Positions 46,222-57,462 of a stretch of 64,000 nucleotides of DNA are shown piece by piece. This DNA is from Adineta ricciae. Lineage: Eukaryota > Rotifera > Eurotatoria > Adinetida > Adinetidae. Location of the stretch: assembly GCA_905250025.1 (NCBI GenBank), contig CAJNOJ010000256.1, positions 82,179 through 146,178 of the forward strand, read 5' to 3'. Made by a program: the position numbers and the translations under genes. The notes beneath the pieces are model-generated. The model did not search any database, had not been told where the DNA came from, and saw only the letters and a list, made by a program, of their open reading frames with translations. Each line of letters begins with the position of its first letter. Position 1 is the stretch's first letter.

Positions 46222-47250
46222 TCAAACAGTCGAACCATTCTCTTTCGAAGAACCGATTGAATAAATAATTGAAGAACGCATTTTTCTAACGTTTTCAAAT
46301 CTAGTTTCAACATAAATCGTCCAATGTCTTTCAGACCAAAACGTTGAAGTAAATGAGTCAACCAACGCGACATGTTCTTCAGTGTCCAATTGACCAGCAG
46401 CTAATGTTTCGTATTTAACATTTAAAATACGCAAGCCAGATACAAAATTGACTATTAATTGTTCCCATCGATTAGCATCTATGAAATCGAAATGAGAAAC
46501 GTTTTTCAGGCGTAGAACTTGAAGTTGAGAGCCCATTGATTCAATAAACGTTTGGAAGCGATCGAAATTCATATCACATATATTAATCGACAGGTGTGTC
46601 AGATGGCAAGGACCCATAGACGGATCCCAGTGTGATGGTATCAGCTCGTTGCATACCAATTGCTTGAGTTGCGGTGCCAATGATATCAGCATTCGAAAAT
46701 TACATAGTAAATATTGAGGTAGTATCAAATGCTGGATTGTACTGATAGATGTATCCAAAAACAGAGTTAACAAATGACGGCGTCCCTGAACAGAGATCTT
46801 AAGCGATTTCAATGTTGGCAAATAATATATATAATGAAACAGTTCTTTGCAGTTCTTGTATATGTCATTATGAATAGTTAAAGAAAAGAGTCGAGGTAGA
46901 CTTGCTAGTATACGCAAAATATGCGTTTGTGTATCTGTAGGAATATTGCAAATCATCAGTGATTCGAGACGGTTAAAGAAGATGCCAGAATAAATTGCTC
47001 GAAGAAGTAAATCACTCGGCTCGACATCGGGAATTTTAAGAGAAAGAAGTCGATCATGATTTGGATACAGGAGATAATTGAAGTAAGAATTCATAAAAAC
47101 ATGCGATCCTGTACGAAGTTGAATTTTTAATAACAGATTTCTATCATAGAAAAGATTATGAAAACGCGTATTGAGTTTGGCGAATATATAATACAGATCA
47201 TATCCATCGAGATACTCAAATATTTCCAAGAAAGTTTCAATATTCATCAT
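46222..47250 (-). CDS. F-box/LRR-like protein
   Basis: 342 codons from ATG 47,250 (the frame is open a little further upstream). It begins with an F-box (NIETFLEIFEYLDGYDLYYI, then FHNLFYD). About 270 residues of irregular leucine-rich strands follow (RLESLMICNIP, LPRLFSLTIHND, QLQVLRLKNV), ending in a short basic tail. F-box proteins recruit targets to SCF ubiquitin ligases; this bdelloid-type family is large and its targets are unknown. All but the last 185 bases are deleted in the other haplotype (57,952-58,137), so the gene is hemizygous here. Confidence 0.75.
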   Translation of the reverse strand: MMNIETFLEIFEYLDGYDLYYIFAKLNTRFHNLFYDRNLLLKIQLRTGSHVFMNSYFNYLLYPNHDRLLSLKIPDVEPSDLLLRAIYSGIFFNRLESLMICNIPTDTQTHILRILASLPRLFSLTIHNDIYKNCKELFHYIYYLPTLKSLKISVQGRRHLLTLFLDTSISTIQHLILPQYLLCNFRMLISLAPQLKQLVCNELIPSHWDPSMGPCHLTHLSINICDMNFDRFQTFIESMGSQLQVLRLKNVSHFDFIDANRWEQLIVNFVSGLRILNVKYETLAAGQLDTEEHVALVDSFTSTFWSERHWTIYVETRFENVRKMRSSIIYSIGSSKENGSTV

Positions 47251-47390
47251 TACCTTTCTTTGTTGTAGCAAAACAAAATTATGACTACTTCGATGAAGTG
47301 TTGCGCGAAAAGAAACAGTGGTTTTTCTTCCTCTCTCATGACGTATTTTATTTTTATTCAATTCTGAGCATACATGCAAATTCGGATGAG

Positions 47391-48874
47391 TCAGTGTTTT
47401 TGAGAGCTTTTACCAATGTCCTTCGCATTTGTGGCTGTTTTTCTTGTTTGTATTTCATCAGCTCGGCCTCGTAAGTTGAAATTTTCAGCAGTTGATGACA
47501 GATTTCTAGTGGTTTCTAGAAACTTTTTCAACTTGTTTAGCCAGTTGTTTGATGAGATTTTCGGTTTCATGAACTCGCTGCCATCTCCAACTGCATCTTC
47601 TATCCTCTCTTTCAATTTTTCGCGATCTTCTTTTGATATCATATACTCAGCAAGTTTCCCAGCTTTCCTCAAAGGATCTTTCATGTTTTGCACTGCATTA
47701 GCTACACTTTTCCATCCACCTGGAATGACTCATCCAATCTGATCTTCTGCAGATAAAATCCATAACAAACAGAGACAATAAATTAGTACAACTGCAGCAA
47801 GTATTGCTACTGGCAAAACAATATAGAGAATGAAAACTAATATAACAAGTCATGGACGTTCGTATAACTGTAGATTAAGAACTCCAAAATGGAAACAAAG
47901 TCGATGACCACAACAGCGACATGGTCGAGTGACTCGATAGACTCCAACTGTTTTTTCCATTACACGATGGATGCCTGTTGCCACACCGAGACGTTGTTGA
48001 AATACAAAGAGGAGAAAACGTATGAAAACTTGGGCGACGGCTCCTAAGGCATCTGGTAGACCTGTACAAGCACCGATCTATGTCATGATGTCCGATATTG
48101 TTACGTCACGTCCAATCCAACGAAAACATGTAGCTGATTTAAAATACGATAAACTGATCGACTTGTCAGGAGTACATTGAAAATAAGTGTGATTCGAGCC
48201 ATAAAAACAGTCCATAATACCATAAGTTCGACAGGGTCCATCATCATAAACTGTTACATTAGCTAAGAAACATGCTTGAAACCCAACAAGAGCAACTGAA
48301 GCTATAACTGTTGTAGTCAGAATCGTGATTAAGACGACATTTGACTTTGTATCTGAAGTTAGATACTTCCCGTAAACATATAAGATCACGCGTTCGTTTT
48401 CGAGATGTCCGATATGTGTTTTTGGAACAACTGGAGTATCCGTCTCTTCGTTTTTGTCATCCGAAGGTGACTCACTTGGTGTTTTCTCCGTTGAATTTTC
48501 TTCATTGGACTCGTCTTGCTTTATATCACTAGTAGAAAGAGGTTTTTCAGTTATATTAGTATAGATTGACGATGGTAAATCAACGATTGGTGTAGTAGTA
48601 ACATTTTTCAATGTACTCGGATTTTTTACCACGACGCTTCCACAGAAATTACCTAATTTCTTGACGAGAGAGCAACATTTTCTCTGGCGAACATTTAAAC
48701 CGTACATATCCTTATTTCTCGTAATAATTTCATGATGCACATCGATAACATAACGTTTTGTATTAAAAAGTTTCTCGACGACAAGAGAAAAACCATGAGA
48801 AAGGTAACTAGCACAAAAATCAAGACACCAACAGAAGTATTACATATAATCCAGTCCCAAAACTCCCATGCCAT
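47391..48874 (-). pseudogene. Multi-pass membrane protein pseudogene with three in-frame stops
   Basis: One frame runs from about 48,760 to 47,391, broken only by TAG at 48,078-48,080, TGA at 47,850-47,852 and TGA at 47,730-47,732. A frameshift near 48,780 separates it from an N-terminal helix (VGVLIFVLVTFLMVFLL). Readable parts: a Ser/Thr/Glu-rich loop, a helix (NVVLITILTTTVIASVALV), CRTYGIMDCFYG, IGACTGLPDALGAVAQVFIR, a helix (LYIVLPVAILAAVVLIYCLC) and a charged tail. Few other changes are seen, so the inactivation looks recent. Absent from the other haplotype. Confidence 0.65.
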
Positions 48875-50271
48875 TTTTCTACAGCTTAATAACAATCATT
48901 GAAGGACAGTGAATGCTTGAAACGAAGAGAGATTACAATAGAACTATATTAATTTTTTCACAGAATGAAACAAATCAAACAATGTTGACCGGGAATAAAT
49001 CCATAAAACAACAAGATCACTATTCACTATGTAAACGTATGTGTGACGGTTACTATCGTACACAATCGAAATAGCTGTTGTGATCAGAAACTAAACTTGC
49101 TGACTTTTTCTGTCGTGGCAACAGAACATTAAAAATTCTGTTTTTACTCACAGTACAGAGCTTTTTCCCCTATAGTGGACGGTTTGATTTTCGTCTTGCG
49201 CCAGTCGTGCTGTACATATACGTTGAAACAATCACAATCTTACATTATTCAGATGAAATTAAAGTATAAGCATGGGAAACAAGAAATCTCTGCAAAAAAT
49301 TTGAATTGTTTTCATATTTGTTCTCTTGGTAACTGTTCAGCAATGTTTCTTGTTTCTAGAACTTCAACGATTGCAACGTCGCACTAAGTTCTCAGAAAAC
49401 AGTATGTATTCGACATTGTTCGTAGGTTGATTAATACTTTCTTTCTTATTCCATTAGAAATTCGACAATGGCATACCGTAAATGACATAATATCCTTCAA
49501 GAAGTAGTTTTTAGAATTTTCTTCAGGGTTTTTTCCACGACTGAGAAGGCGAAGAACTTACAAGAGAAAAATTCATTTCAATATTCAAGAAATTCTACAT
49601 ACCAAATATAATAAAAGTGCAAGCTTTTTGCGAGTAAAATCATCTATACGACAACGGAAGATGTATCTTTGCTTGTTAAAGTTATGTATTCGGAGCTTTC
49701 GATAAGGATTCCTAGTAGTAATCGACTTTTCCAATCAACGCGACACAGAAAGTCGATTGAATTTGATTTTTGACATGTAAGTCCAATTTGAATTTATTTG
49801 ATTTTCTTTTCTTCAAATTGTGCACTTTCCCAAGATGAAATGCCTCATAGATGCTGGCGAAATCGATGCGAATGAATTGGAGAAAGTAACACCGCACATA
49901 TGTCAAGAAAAAGGGAAGTGATCAAATGAGTATGAAGTGCGGACATGATAAAAAGGAGAAAAACACATCAATGTATTCATTAATGAGTAATAACTGAAAA
50001 AAAAACTGAAATACGTAAACATAAGCAGAAAAGGCGATGGGCGTACGTGTTTAACATGGTCTGTACATCGTGTTGTAATTTGGTAATTTCCTTTTTTTCT
50101 CCGTTTCGAGCTCAATAGAAGCGCATAAGTATATTAAAATGTGATCAATATTCACAATAAAATATCATATTTTTTCGTCTAATCGAAAGGTGAGGCTACC
50201 TATTTATTTACGGTATATACACTGTGCTTTTTTCATCTTATTCTCATCGAATGTGTACTGCAGACAGATCG
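48875..50271. other. Intergenic
   Basis: No secure gene. A conserved short plus-strand frame (49,247-49,390; KQEISAKNLNC) recurs at 58,170-58,310 and might be an exon, but no partner exon was found. Confidence 0.4.
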
Positions 50272-50515
50272 ATGAGGCTCCTGTCAAGGTATCCATGGTT
50301 ATGTTTTTACTTTCTCTTGCTTCGACAGAATGTCCATGGACTTTGGCCCTCTTCAAACTCTTCGGCAGTTCAACTGTTAGGTATTGCACAAAGGGAACTC
50401 AATATAAAAAATACTAGTTCATCATCGTTTTATCAAACTCAAGCACTGTTTTACTCAGCGATGTTACTCGCTCAGCAATACAATATCACTGTCGGAGGAG
50501 AATATCTCGGTTGGA
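50272..50515 (+). pseudogene. Ionotropic glutamate receptor, truncated allele
   Basis: Matches the first 80 or so codons of the receptor at 59,184 (signal peptide YPWLCFYFLLLRQNVHG, then QQYNITVGGEYLGW). Identity stops abruptly at 50,515, where an unrelated C-rich sequence begins, and the contig ends at 50,811. The frame runs to a stop at 50,584 in foreign sequence. Either an insertion broke this allele or the contig end is chimeric. Confidence 0.7.
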
Positions 50516-50811
50516 AATTACAGCAATGTCCAAGGTACCATACTTTAGGAATTCCTACAGTTCCTAAAAAATACAGCAAAAACTAATCAATTCCTTACAG
50601 AACTGGGAACTCACCCTCATTTCCTACACAGTTCCCTATCAATTCCATCCTCCATTCCTAACACATTACTTTATTTCTCACACACCACCTCAATACCTAT
50701 CCACAGTCACTACTACGATTCCCAAGTTCCTAACCAAGGAACTGATGCCACGACAATACCTACAAAAGGAATTGAGGAAATCAGTAGAACTGACCGACAT
50801 TTCCCTAACAG
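50516..50811. other. C-rich, G-poor sequence of unknown origin
   Basis: About 296 bases in which TTCCTA/TCCTAC-like words recur and G is rare on this strand, unlike everything nearby. No coding frame beyond 40 codons, and no match elsewhere in the window. It could be the edge of a mobile element, a satellite or a misassembled end. Confidence 0.5.
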
Positions 50812-50812
50812 N
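50812..50812. other. Single-N scaffold join
   Basis: Joins the C-rich contig end to Bacteroidetes-like DNA. Confidence 0.95.
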
Positions 50813-51241
50813 GCCGGATATGGATTTAACGGTGGTATCATTATCCAGGATTATCAGGATCCGGAAAGTGTAGATGCTCTGGTACTGGGTAATAGCATCG
50901 TTAACATGTCGAATGTTGCAATTGAGAATGCTGATGAGTCTTCTACTACAGCGGCCCGCAATGCAGCAGCATTAAACGGCAGGTTGTATCCGAATCCGTT
51001 CAATGATTTTGTAAACATCGATTTTAATAATACGTCTGCCAATAATAATATCAGCGTGGAGGTTTATGATCTGTCTGGAAGACTTGGTTACCGCAAAACA
51101 TTCGGTAAGTTATCAGCGGGTAGCAATACCCTCAGGATCGGCAGCGCCGATGCGGGTATGAGAACAGGAGTTTATATTATAACGCTAAGCGTAAACGGTA
51201 AGCCAATACAGGCTAATAAAGTTATCAGAACCGGAAAATAG
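50813..51241 (+). CDS. Bacterial secreted protein, C-terminal part with T9SS sorting domain
   Basis: The frame is open from the N to a stop at 51,241 (142 codons), so the start is missing. The last 80 residues are a type IX secretion C-terminal sorting domain: LYPNPFNDFVNIDF, then VEVYDLSGRL, then GVYIITLSVNGK and KVIR. This domain directs export and surface attachment in Bacteroidetes and is not a rotifer feature. GC content is visibly higher than in neighbours. It is either contaminating sequence at a contig end or a transferred fragment. Confidence 0.8.
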   Translation, partial: AGYGFNGGIIIQDYQDPESVDALVLGNSIVNMSNVAIENADESSTTAARNAAALNGRLYPNPFNDFVNIDFNNTSANNNISVEVYDLSGRLGYRKTFGKLSAGSNTLRIGSADAGMRTGVYIITLSVNGKPIQANKVIRTGK

Positions 51242-51268
51242 GTTAGGGCCGGGTAAGTAGCATTGATA

Positions 51269-51300
51269 AGCGGGGTCCCCATCGGTGACCCCGCTTTAAC
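51269..51300 (+). terminator. Bacterial-type intrinsic terminator
   Basis: A perfect 9-bp stem (51,269-51,277 with 51,287-51,295, agcggggtc/gaccccgct) has a 9-base loop and is followed by a short T-run. It lies 28 bases after the stop of the sorting-domain protein. Confidence 0.65.
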
Positions 51301-51418
51301 AGAAGCGAGTGTCACTTCGGGTTCTCTCGAAGGCGATTCCACGATTTAAACCCAAAATGTATATCTTCCCAAAAAATTGTAGCAAGTGAAACTGAAGGAT
51401 CTATTTTACAATCCGAGC

Positions 51419-51935
51419 ATGAGTTTAGGCAAGAGCCGGTATGCATGGATCGATTACGCAAAAGGTTTATGTATTATACTGGTAACCTTCAGGCATGTGC
51501 AGGAGGGCCTTCATCCTGCAGGAACCGATTACCCCTATCCTGCACTTAAATTTGCTGATGTTTTTTTCTTCAGCTTTCGTATGCCTTTGTTCTTTATAGT
51601 ATCGGGTATATTTCTTGGTGGTACTCTCCGTAAAAAAAGTGTAAATGATTATATCACCGGCAGGTTCAGGACACTGGTATGGCCCCTTTTATTATGGGGA
51701 TGCATACAGGTAACCCTCCAACTGGTATTTAAAAACTATGTAAACGTTGACAGGCAGCCAATAGATTATCTCAAACTGATTATCGAACCAAGAGCAATCG
51801 AACAATTCTGGTACCTGCATACCCTCTTCCTCACAGGAAGTTTTTATGCACTGATGAAGGTTAAGGCAAAGTTCACCATGCTTCACCAGATATTGCTTGG
51901 CATACTACTATATACAATAACAGGTATTTTCAGAT
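51419..51935 (+). CDS. Bacterial acyltransferase 3 family protein, truncated
   Basis: From ATG 51,419 the protein reads YAWIDYAKGLCIILVTFRH, then PLFFIVSGIFLGG, RTLVWPLLLWGC and FWYLHTLFL: the N-terminal half of an acyltransferase 3 membrane enzyme (O-acetylation of sugars or similar), with the family's conserved Arg-His in FRH. The usual length is 330-400 residues. Here bacterial sequence stops after about 170 and runs without a gap into rotifer sequence near 51,935, so the apparent frame to 52,117 is chimeric. It sits after the sorting-domain gene in the same direction, as in a bacterial genome. Confidence 0.75.
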
Positions 51936-52082
51936 ATTATAAAACACATGATATTCTGCGTCATGGAATGAATGAATCATCACAAGGAAGTTGTCAAATA
52001 ATTTCCAACAACAACAGGATTCTCAGAAGTATAAAAGCACCGAGCGAAATCGTAAAAGAAAAGAAAAAGTTTGAAATTAGTG

Positions 52083-52568
52083 ATGGCATTGTTTCAACGA
52101 AATCAAATCGGTTTTAAAGAAGAGCAACATGGTACTGTAACACCAGCCAATGATCTTGCTCGACTGATGTATTATTTTAATTGTGTATGCTATGTCATTC
52201 AATACAATGATTCTGATGTTAGTCGACTTCGAAATTGCCATAATTGGGCATCTTTATCGGCTGCAGAGATTCGTCTTCTTCTTGCTCTCTGCTCGACGCT
52301 TTCGCCTGATGTGTTTAACAACAAGGTGTTCTTTCAGTCGGATGCTTTATGTGGCAGCAACCAAAACAAATTCTTTGAAATAAGTCAAGTTAGTAATCAG
52401 TTATTAGCTGTCGATTCCATTATCATCGCTGGTCGACGATATCGAGTAAATAAGATTATGACATATAGAATGTCTTGGATGTATAATAATTATATAAATC
52501 CAATGCAACGAATTGCACAACAACTAAATACAAGAACTTCGAATTCCTCTGCATGTGTGATCTCGTGA
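52083..52568 (+). CDS. Hypothetical protein, allele 2 (full length)
   Basis: Same protein as 40,252-40,692 but with CAA in place of the TAA, so it continues through QLNTRTSNSSACVIS (161 residues). Other differences are few (Ser/Asn, Lys/Arg). This is probably the intact form. Family unknown. Confidence 0.6.
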   Translation: MALFQRNQIGFKEEQHGTVTPANDLARLMYYFNCVCYVIQYNDSDVSRLRNCHNWASLSAAEIRLLLALCSTLSPDVFNNKVFFQSDALCGSNQNKFFEISQVSNQLLAVDSIIIAGRRYRVNKIMTYRMSWMYNNYINPMQRIAQQLNTRTSNSSACVIS

Positions 52569-52724
52569 GAATGAACAGATAAACTGTTTTGTATATTTTG
52601 CATCCTCTTGTAATGATCGAACAAAATAAGAATCATAATAATTGAAATACCATTCATTTCAATAAACATATATTGATCTTTCTCATAATTAAGCTACGAA
52701 GGAAAAAAACAATAAAACGAAGAT

Positions 52725-53855
52725 TCATAGTTCCGTTCGATCTTGATCATCTTTCGTGTGTGGGATGTAGAGCTCAGCACTACTTTGCAGTTTATTTCCA
52801 TAACCACCAGTGACTAATACTCTACCGTTATTTAATACAGATATTGTGTGTCCATCACGTGCGTGATTTAACTTGCTAGTCAATGTCCATGTACCTGTCG
52901 ATGGATCGTATAATTCGGCAGTGTTCATCGGTGTAGCGTTGTTTGCCTGCCCACCAATGACCAGAACTTGTCCGTTAGCTAAAAGACATGCTCCTGGGAA
53001 CATGCGTGCTTCATTTAAATCACCAGTCGTAGTCCAATGACCCGTCGATGGATCATACAATTCAGAGGTATGCAGCAATCCATGCTCATCGTCTGATCCG
53101 CCGATAATCAAAACTTTTCCATCGGTTAATACAACTGCTGTGTGGTAAGTTCGTGGATAATTTAAGTTGTCAGCAGGAGTCCACGTGTTTGATGATGGAT
53201 CATATAATTCAGTAATGACAACATATTCACCAGCAGCATTACTTCCTCCAACGATCAACACCTTTCCGTCATTCAATACGGAAGCTGTATGCCAGTTCCG
53301 TGCTTGATTCATTGGACTAGTAACAGTCCATCTACCCGTGGATGGATCGTACAATTCAGCAGTGTTTAGAAGTGTACCTCCTCCAACTATTCCACCAGTC
53401 ACCAAAACTCTACCATCGTTTAACACGACTGCTGTATGCATTCGTCGAGGATATTTCACACCGGCACCTGCGGTCCATTTCCCCGTCGACGGATCGTATA
53501 ATTCAGTGCTATTCGAATCACCACTACCAGCGACTACTAAAACTTTTCCATTGTTTAACACAGATGCTGTATGCAAATTTCGTGCGTAAATCATGTTTCC
53601 AGTGGCTGACCATTTGCCTGTTGATGGATTGTATAATTCAGCAGCTGCAGGTCCATCGCCTTCGCCACCAACTACTAAGATCTTTCCATTGGGCAACTTC
53701 AGTGCTGTATGAAACGCTCGTACATGTTTCATACTACCGATATTTATCCATCCTAAAAAGAAGTTATACCCAATTAGTAGAAACTGTTCATTATCATTTG
53801 ATTTATTAGTTACTATTGGTCTGTGAAGTATTACATAGTATTTGTTCGATGACAA
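52725..53855 (-). CDS. Seven-repeat kelch protein, allele 2
   Basis: 376 codons, no intron. Same seven repeats as allele 1, with an N-terminal extension (YYVILHRPIVTNKSNDNEQF) kept open here and frameshifted in allele 1. Repeat consensus ARxxHTA / GKVLVVGG / ELYDPSTGxW. No signal peptide or added domain, so a cytoplasmic protein-binding propeller is likely. Confidence 0.75.
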   Translation of the reverse strand: MSSNKYYVILHRPIVTNKSNDNEQFLLIGYNFFLGWINIGSMKHVRAFHTALKLPNGKILVVGGEGDGPAAAELYNPSTGKWSATGNMIYARNLHTASVLNNGKVLVVAGSGDSNSTELYDPSTGKWTAGAGVKYPRRMHTAVVLNDGRVLVTGGIVGGGTLLNTAELYDPSTGRWTVTSPMNQARNWHTASVLNDGKVLIVGGSNAAGEYVVITELYDPSSNTWTPADNLNYPRTYHTAVVLTDGKVLIIGGSDDEHGLLHTSELYDPSTGHWTTTGDLNEARMFPGACLLANGQVLVIGGQANNATPMNTAELYDPSTGTWTLTSKLNHARDGHTISVLNNGRVLVTGGYGNKLQSSAELYIPHTKDDQDRTEL

Positions 53856-54426
53856 TATAAAAAATACTTATATAAATATTGATTTGCATACTCTGATTTG
53901 ACTGCTGTATTCACTTTGCAAAGAAGAATCACTTTTGAAAGGGTCGATCGATAATGTTCTTTTACCAAATGAAAATCACCTGTGATTGTTCTCATCGTTC
54001 TTTCTTTTATTATATCTTCATTCTATTCATACAGATATACGGTAAAACTTATGAATATCCAGAATAAAAATGTAATCCTTTTTTTCTCTTTGGAAAAATT
54101 GTTACTGAGTGTACTTTATAACCGATGATTCGATGATACTCTCGTATTAGATCCGAATATGTTCTTCTACTTGAATTAGCTGATATTAGTTTAACTCTCG
54201 GCTAAATATCATCTGATTAATATTGACTAGAAAACCACCTTGCACTTTATCTTCATTTGTAGTTACTTCGCATCGTTGCAGCCGATTCGTGGAATAGAAA
54301 GGAACAGTGGTGGGGTTTTTAGGAGATTTATTTGAGAACTAATAACTGGTATGCCGCATAGAAATTGTGTTAAATATTTTAAATAAAGTCGTTTTAATTT
54401 CTTAGAAATTCTCTGCGGCGTAATAC
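53856..54426. other. Intergenic, allele 2 of 41,962-42,596
   Basis: Nearly the same sequence as allele 1; no gene seen. Confidence 0.45.
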
Positions 54427-57400
54427 TCATAGATACGGGTTGTCGAAACGAAGCTGTTGTTGCTTATGTAGTTTCAACGTAATCATGTTTTTTCTGTATA
54501 GCTCAGCAGTTGATCTTGAGAAAATTGAATCTCGTACCCTTTGCTCAGGCTTTTTTATGTCGAAGAGTGAATCATCATCATCATTGGTTTCAACCTCTCG
54601 GAAGAATCCATTCATACTATGGTAGTCAGAGTCATAATAATTTTTCAGACGTTCGTAATCATTTTCTGGAAACACTTCAAGTTGCACTCGGACACTAACT
54701 ATTACACTAGTCGGATCCGTGCCAGAATCTGTTCGAATCAATTTGATACAACCGTTGCTTACATTTTGTTGTCGTAAGGTTGTCCAAAGGATTGGTATTT
54801 CTTCATTCAAATAATGGCACGTGCGGTATCTTTCATCTACTTCCTGTTCAGTACTAAAATGACTTTCAATAGCCTTTATGCTAATTGGTTTAACGTCCCG
54901 AAGAAGATGCTGTAGTTCATTCTTCAGATATGATAAGACACACTTTTTATAATACAGATTGGCTTCCTCCGATCTTTCACATAGCTTGGCTATATCATAG
55001 TAAGACAAAGCAATCATGTTATTATATGTGCTTGCATCGTCTTCATGGTGTGATCGCACTTCGACTTCATTCCAGCAGAGTTTCGTCTCAGATATGCGTA
55101 GCTGGAGAAAATTTATTTGCCACAATTCACTGTCGATATCACACACTTCGATTTGGGGTAGTGCAAGTTCCATAGCACATGATTGAAGATTATGTTTGTC
55201 CTTCAATAACATCTCGATGAATCTTTTCTGCCATTCTATAGCTAAAGTAACTTTTTCGCCTCCTTGCTTTGCGTATAATAAAGCGATATGTCGCGGTGTG
55301 ATGAGGTAATTGTGTGAAATAAGTTGCGAGAACATCATACCAGTCTCAAACGCTTTCTCAAACCATTCTATTGTCGAATTCAGATCGCCTTTTTCTTCAT
55401 ATAAACAACCGATCTTTTTATACAAGAAAGGTACGTTAGTGTAATGATATTGCTTCTTATGTGTAGCACTTTTGCCGGATTTCGATTCAATTTCTAGAAG
55501 CTTCTTCAAACAATCAATGGCAAAATCGTAGTCTTTACGCGAAACAGCCAGCTCGACGATATGCACGTATGAATAGACAATAAATTCATATAATGATGGT
55601 AGATATTGTATGGTATAGTCAAGAAAGCGTTTTCGATTTTCTATAGAATCATTATAAGCTTTCACAATATATTCAAACACCATTTTATGCAATTTAGCGT
55701 TCGGAATTTTCTCAATCGTTTTCAGATACATGTTCCATGTTAAGTCAAATCTTTGTTGTAGCTTATAAATCGCCGCCATATGAATTGAACTAACATTTCG
55801 AAATTCATCAAGATTGATCCATTGACGATCAATACATTGTACGTTATTGTATTGCTCTGCTTTAATGTAAAAATCCATTGCCTGTTCGTAATTATTCTCT
55901 TTCCGATTAATTGCTCCAAGACAATTGTATATATTCAGTAGAAGATCAGTCGACGACAGTCGCGCTTGGTCGTATAGTTGCAATGCTGTTGTTTGATATT
56001 TCAAAGCTAGGTCATACTTATCATTTTCACATGCAATCCAACCCAAGCCAATGTAACAAGCACAGGTGTTTTGACTATCTCCAAGGAAATCATTTAGTAA
56101 GCTGTTATAGTATTTCGCAGCATGAGATTCGTGTAAATATGATCTTTGTATTAAATAGCCAATGTTTATGAATTTTGACTCGATTGAGATTGCTGATGGA
56201 AGTTGAGGATTAGGGTATGTTAAATCTTTATAACTAATCAAGGAGAATTTGAATATATGTAAATTTTGTTGTTCGTCGTATTGGGTTGCCGTTAAGAGTA
56301 ACATGGCGCCTATCATAAACAAAACTTCGTCTTCGTTGGAACCAAAATAGCTCAAGTGACCAATATATGCAAATGGTTTTTGTAATAAACGGGTATCGGC
56401 TTCTATTTCAAACAAGACTGAAATATAGCCATCGCTACGTGGTGTTGCCGAGCCGGTGATACCAGAAAATATTAGCGCAGTTGACCGATTAGTAGTCGTC
56501 GACAGAAGACTATTTATAGAATATGTAAAACCGGCGAATTTTTCAAGATAAATCACTTCTTCACGTGTCATCAATTGACCGCGATAAGTTTTCAATAGAG
56601 GCCTATCATCGAAATATTCTAAGTATTCCTCCTGCACTGATTTTAATTGTTTGCAAATATCCAATAGATAGAAGCGAAAGTAAAGTGCTGCTTCCATATT
56701 TTTCTGTCTTAAGACTCCGTTCAGAATACGGTATAAAAAGCAATTTCGCGTGTACCACCAAATAGCTTTGTCTGGATCATAAGTCTTCTCAAATTCGTCG
56801 ATAATTTCTTCAGTCATGGTATTACCTTTATAATACATTCTGCACTTATCGATTAATGTTTGTCGATCGTTATTACTAATTGGTAGTGAAAGTGCAATAT
56901 CAATTGACCGTTGGTACCACATTTCATTGATACCAATATAAGATGTTGTAGTGCCGCCTGTCGAGCATTCAAAGAGCATATTTGCATACTTGGTCAACGT
57001 TGCTACTTTTTCACCCAATTCGCTTACCAATTTTTGCAGCTCCATGTATACGCCACATACCTGCACACAAGGAAACATTCGACGTCATCGAGATTGACAG
57101 AACAGTCGCATCACTTGAGAAAAATGTCTTACCTTAGGGTAATCCATGTCCATTTCACGTTCGTTATTCTCATCGGTTAGATACACATACACTGCATGTA
57201 CGTGTTTGAATTGATGAACAGTTGTAAGAAAATGTCGTATCTGATCTATTTTGTTATAATTTGATGAAATAATAATGAATAATTTGGCTTGATGGGTACT
57301 TCTGAGATAGTCGTAGCATTCGTCTGCGTGATTAAAAAATTTAAAATAATCAATTATTGCACGCATTCTTATTTCAAGTTCATTATCGACAATGTTTTCT

Positions 57401-57462
57401 GTGTCGAACCATACCAGTGCCAGTTGTTCCAAGTTTTTACTTCGATCGAACGCATCATCCAT
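54427..57462 (-). CDS. Arginine-type ADP-ribosyltransferase with TPR repeats, allele 2
   Basis: Exons 57,462-57,133 and 57,060-54,427 give 987 residues, exactly the length of allele 1, with the intron in the same place and of the same length. The R-S-E residues (TYRG, SLLSTT, SNEDEVLF) and all TPR units are kept. Substitutions are spread through the protein, many conservative, some in the last 60 residues (YEFTRF against HSMNGF). No indel separates the two over nearly 3 kb of coding sequence. Confidence 0.88.

Noticed and set aside
51386-52117. A 243-codon frame starting at a GTG
   Set aside because: It fuses bacterial acyltransferase sequence to rotifer non-coding sequence after about 51,935; the tail is not a protein end.
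42597-57462. Tandem duplication of the ADP-ribosyltransferase-kelch gene pair
   Set aside because: The copies are separated by an N join and foreign DNA, cover all flanking intergenic sequence at similar divergence, and fit two haplotypes better.
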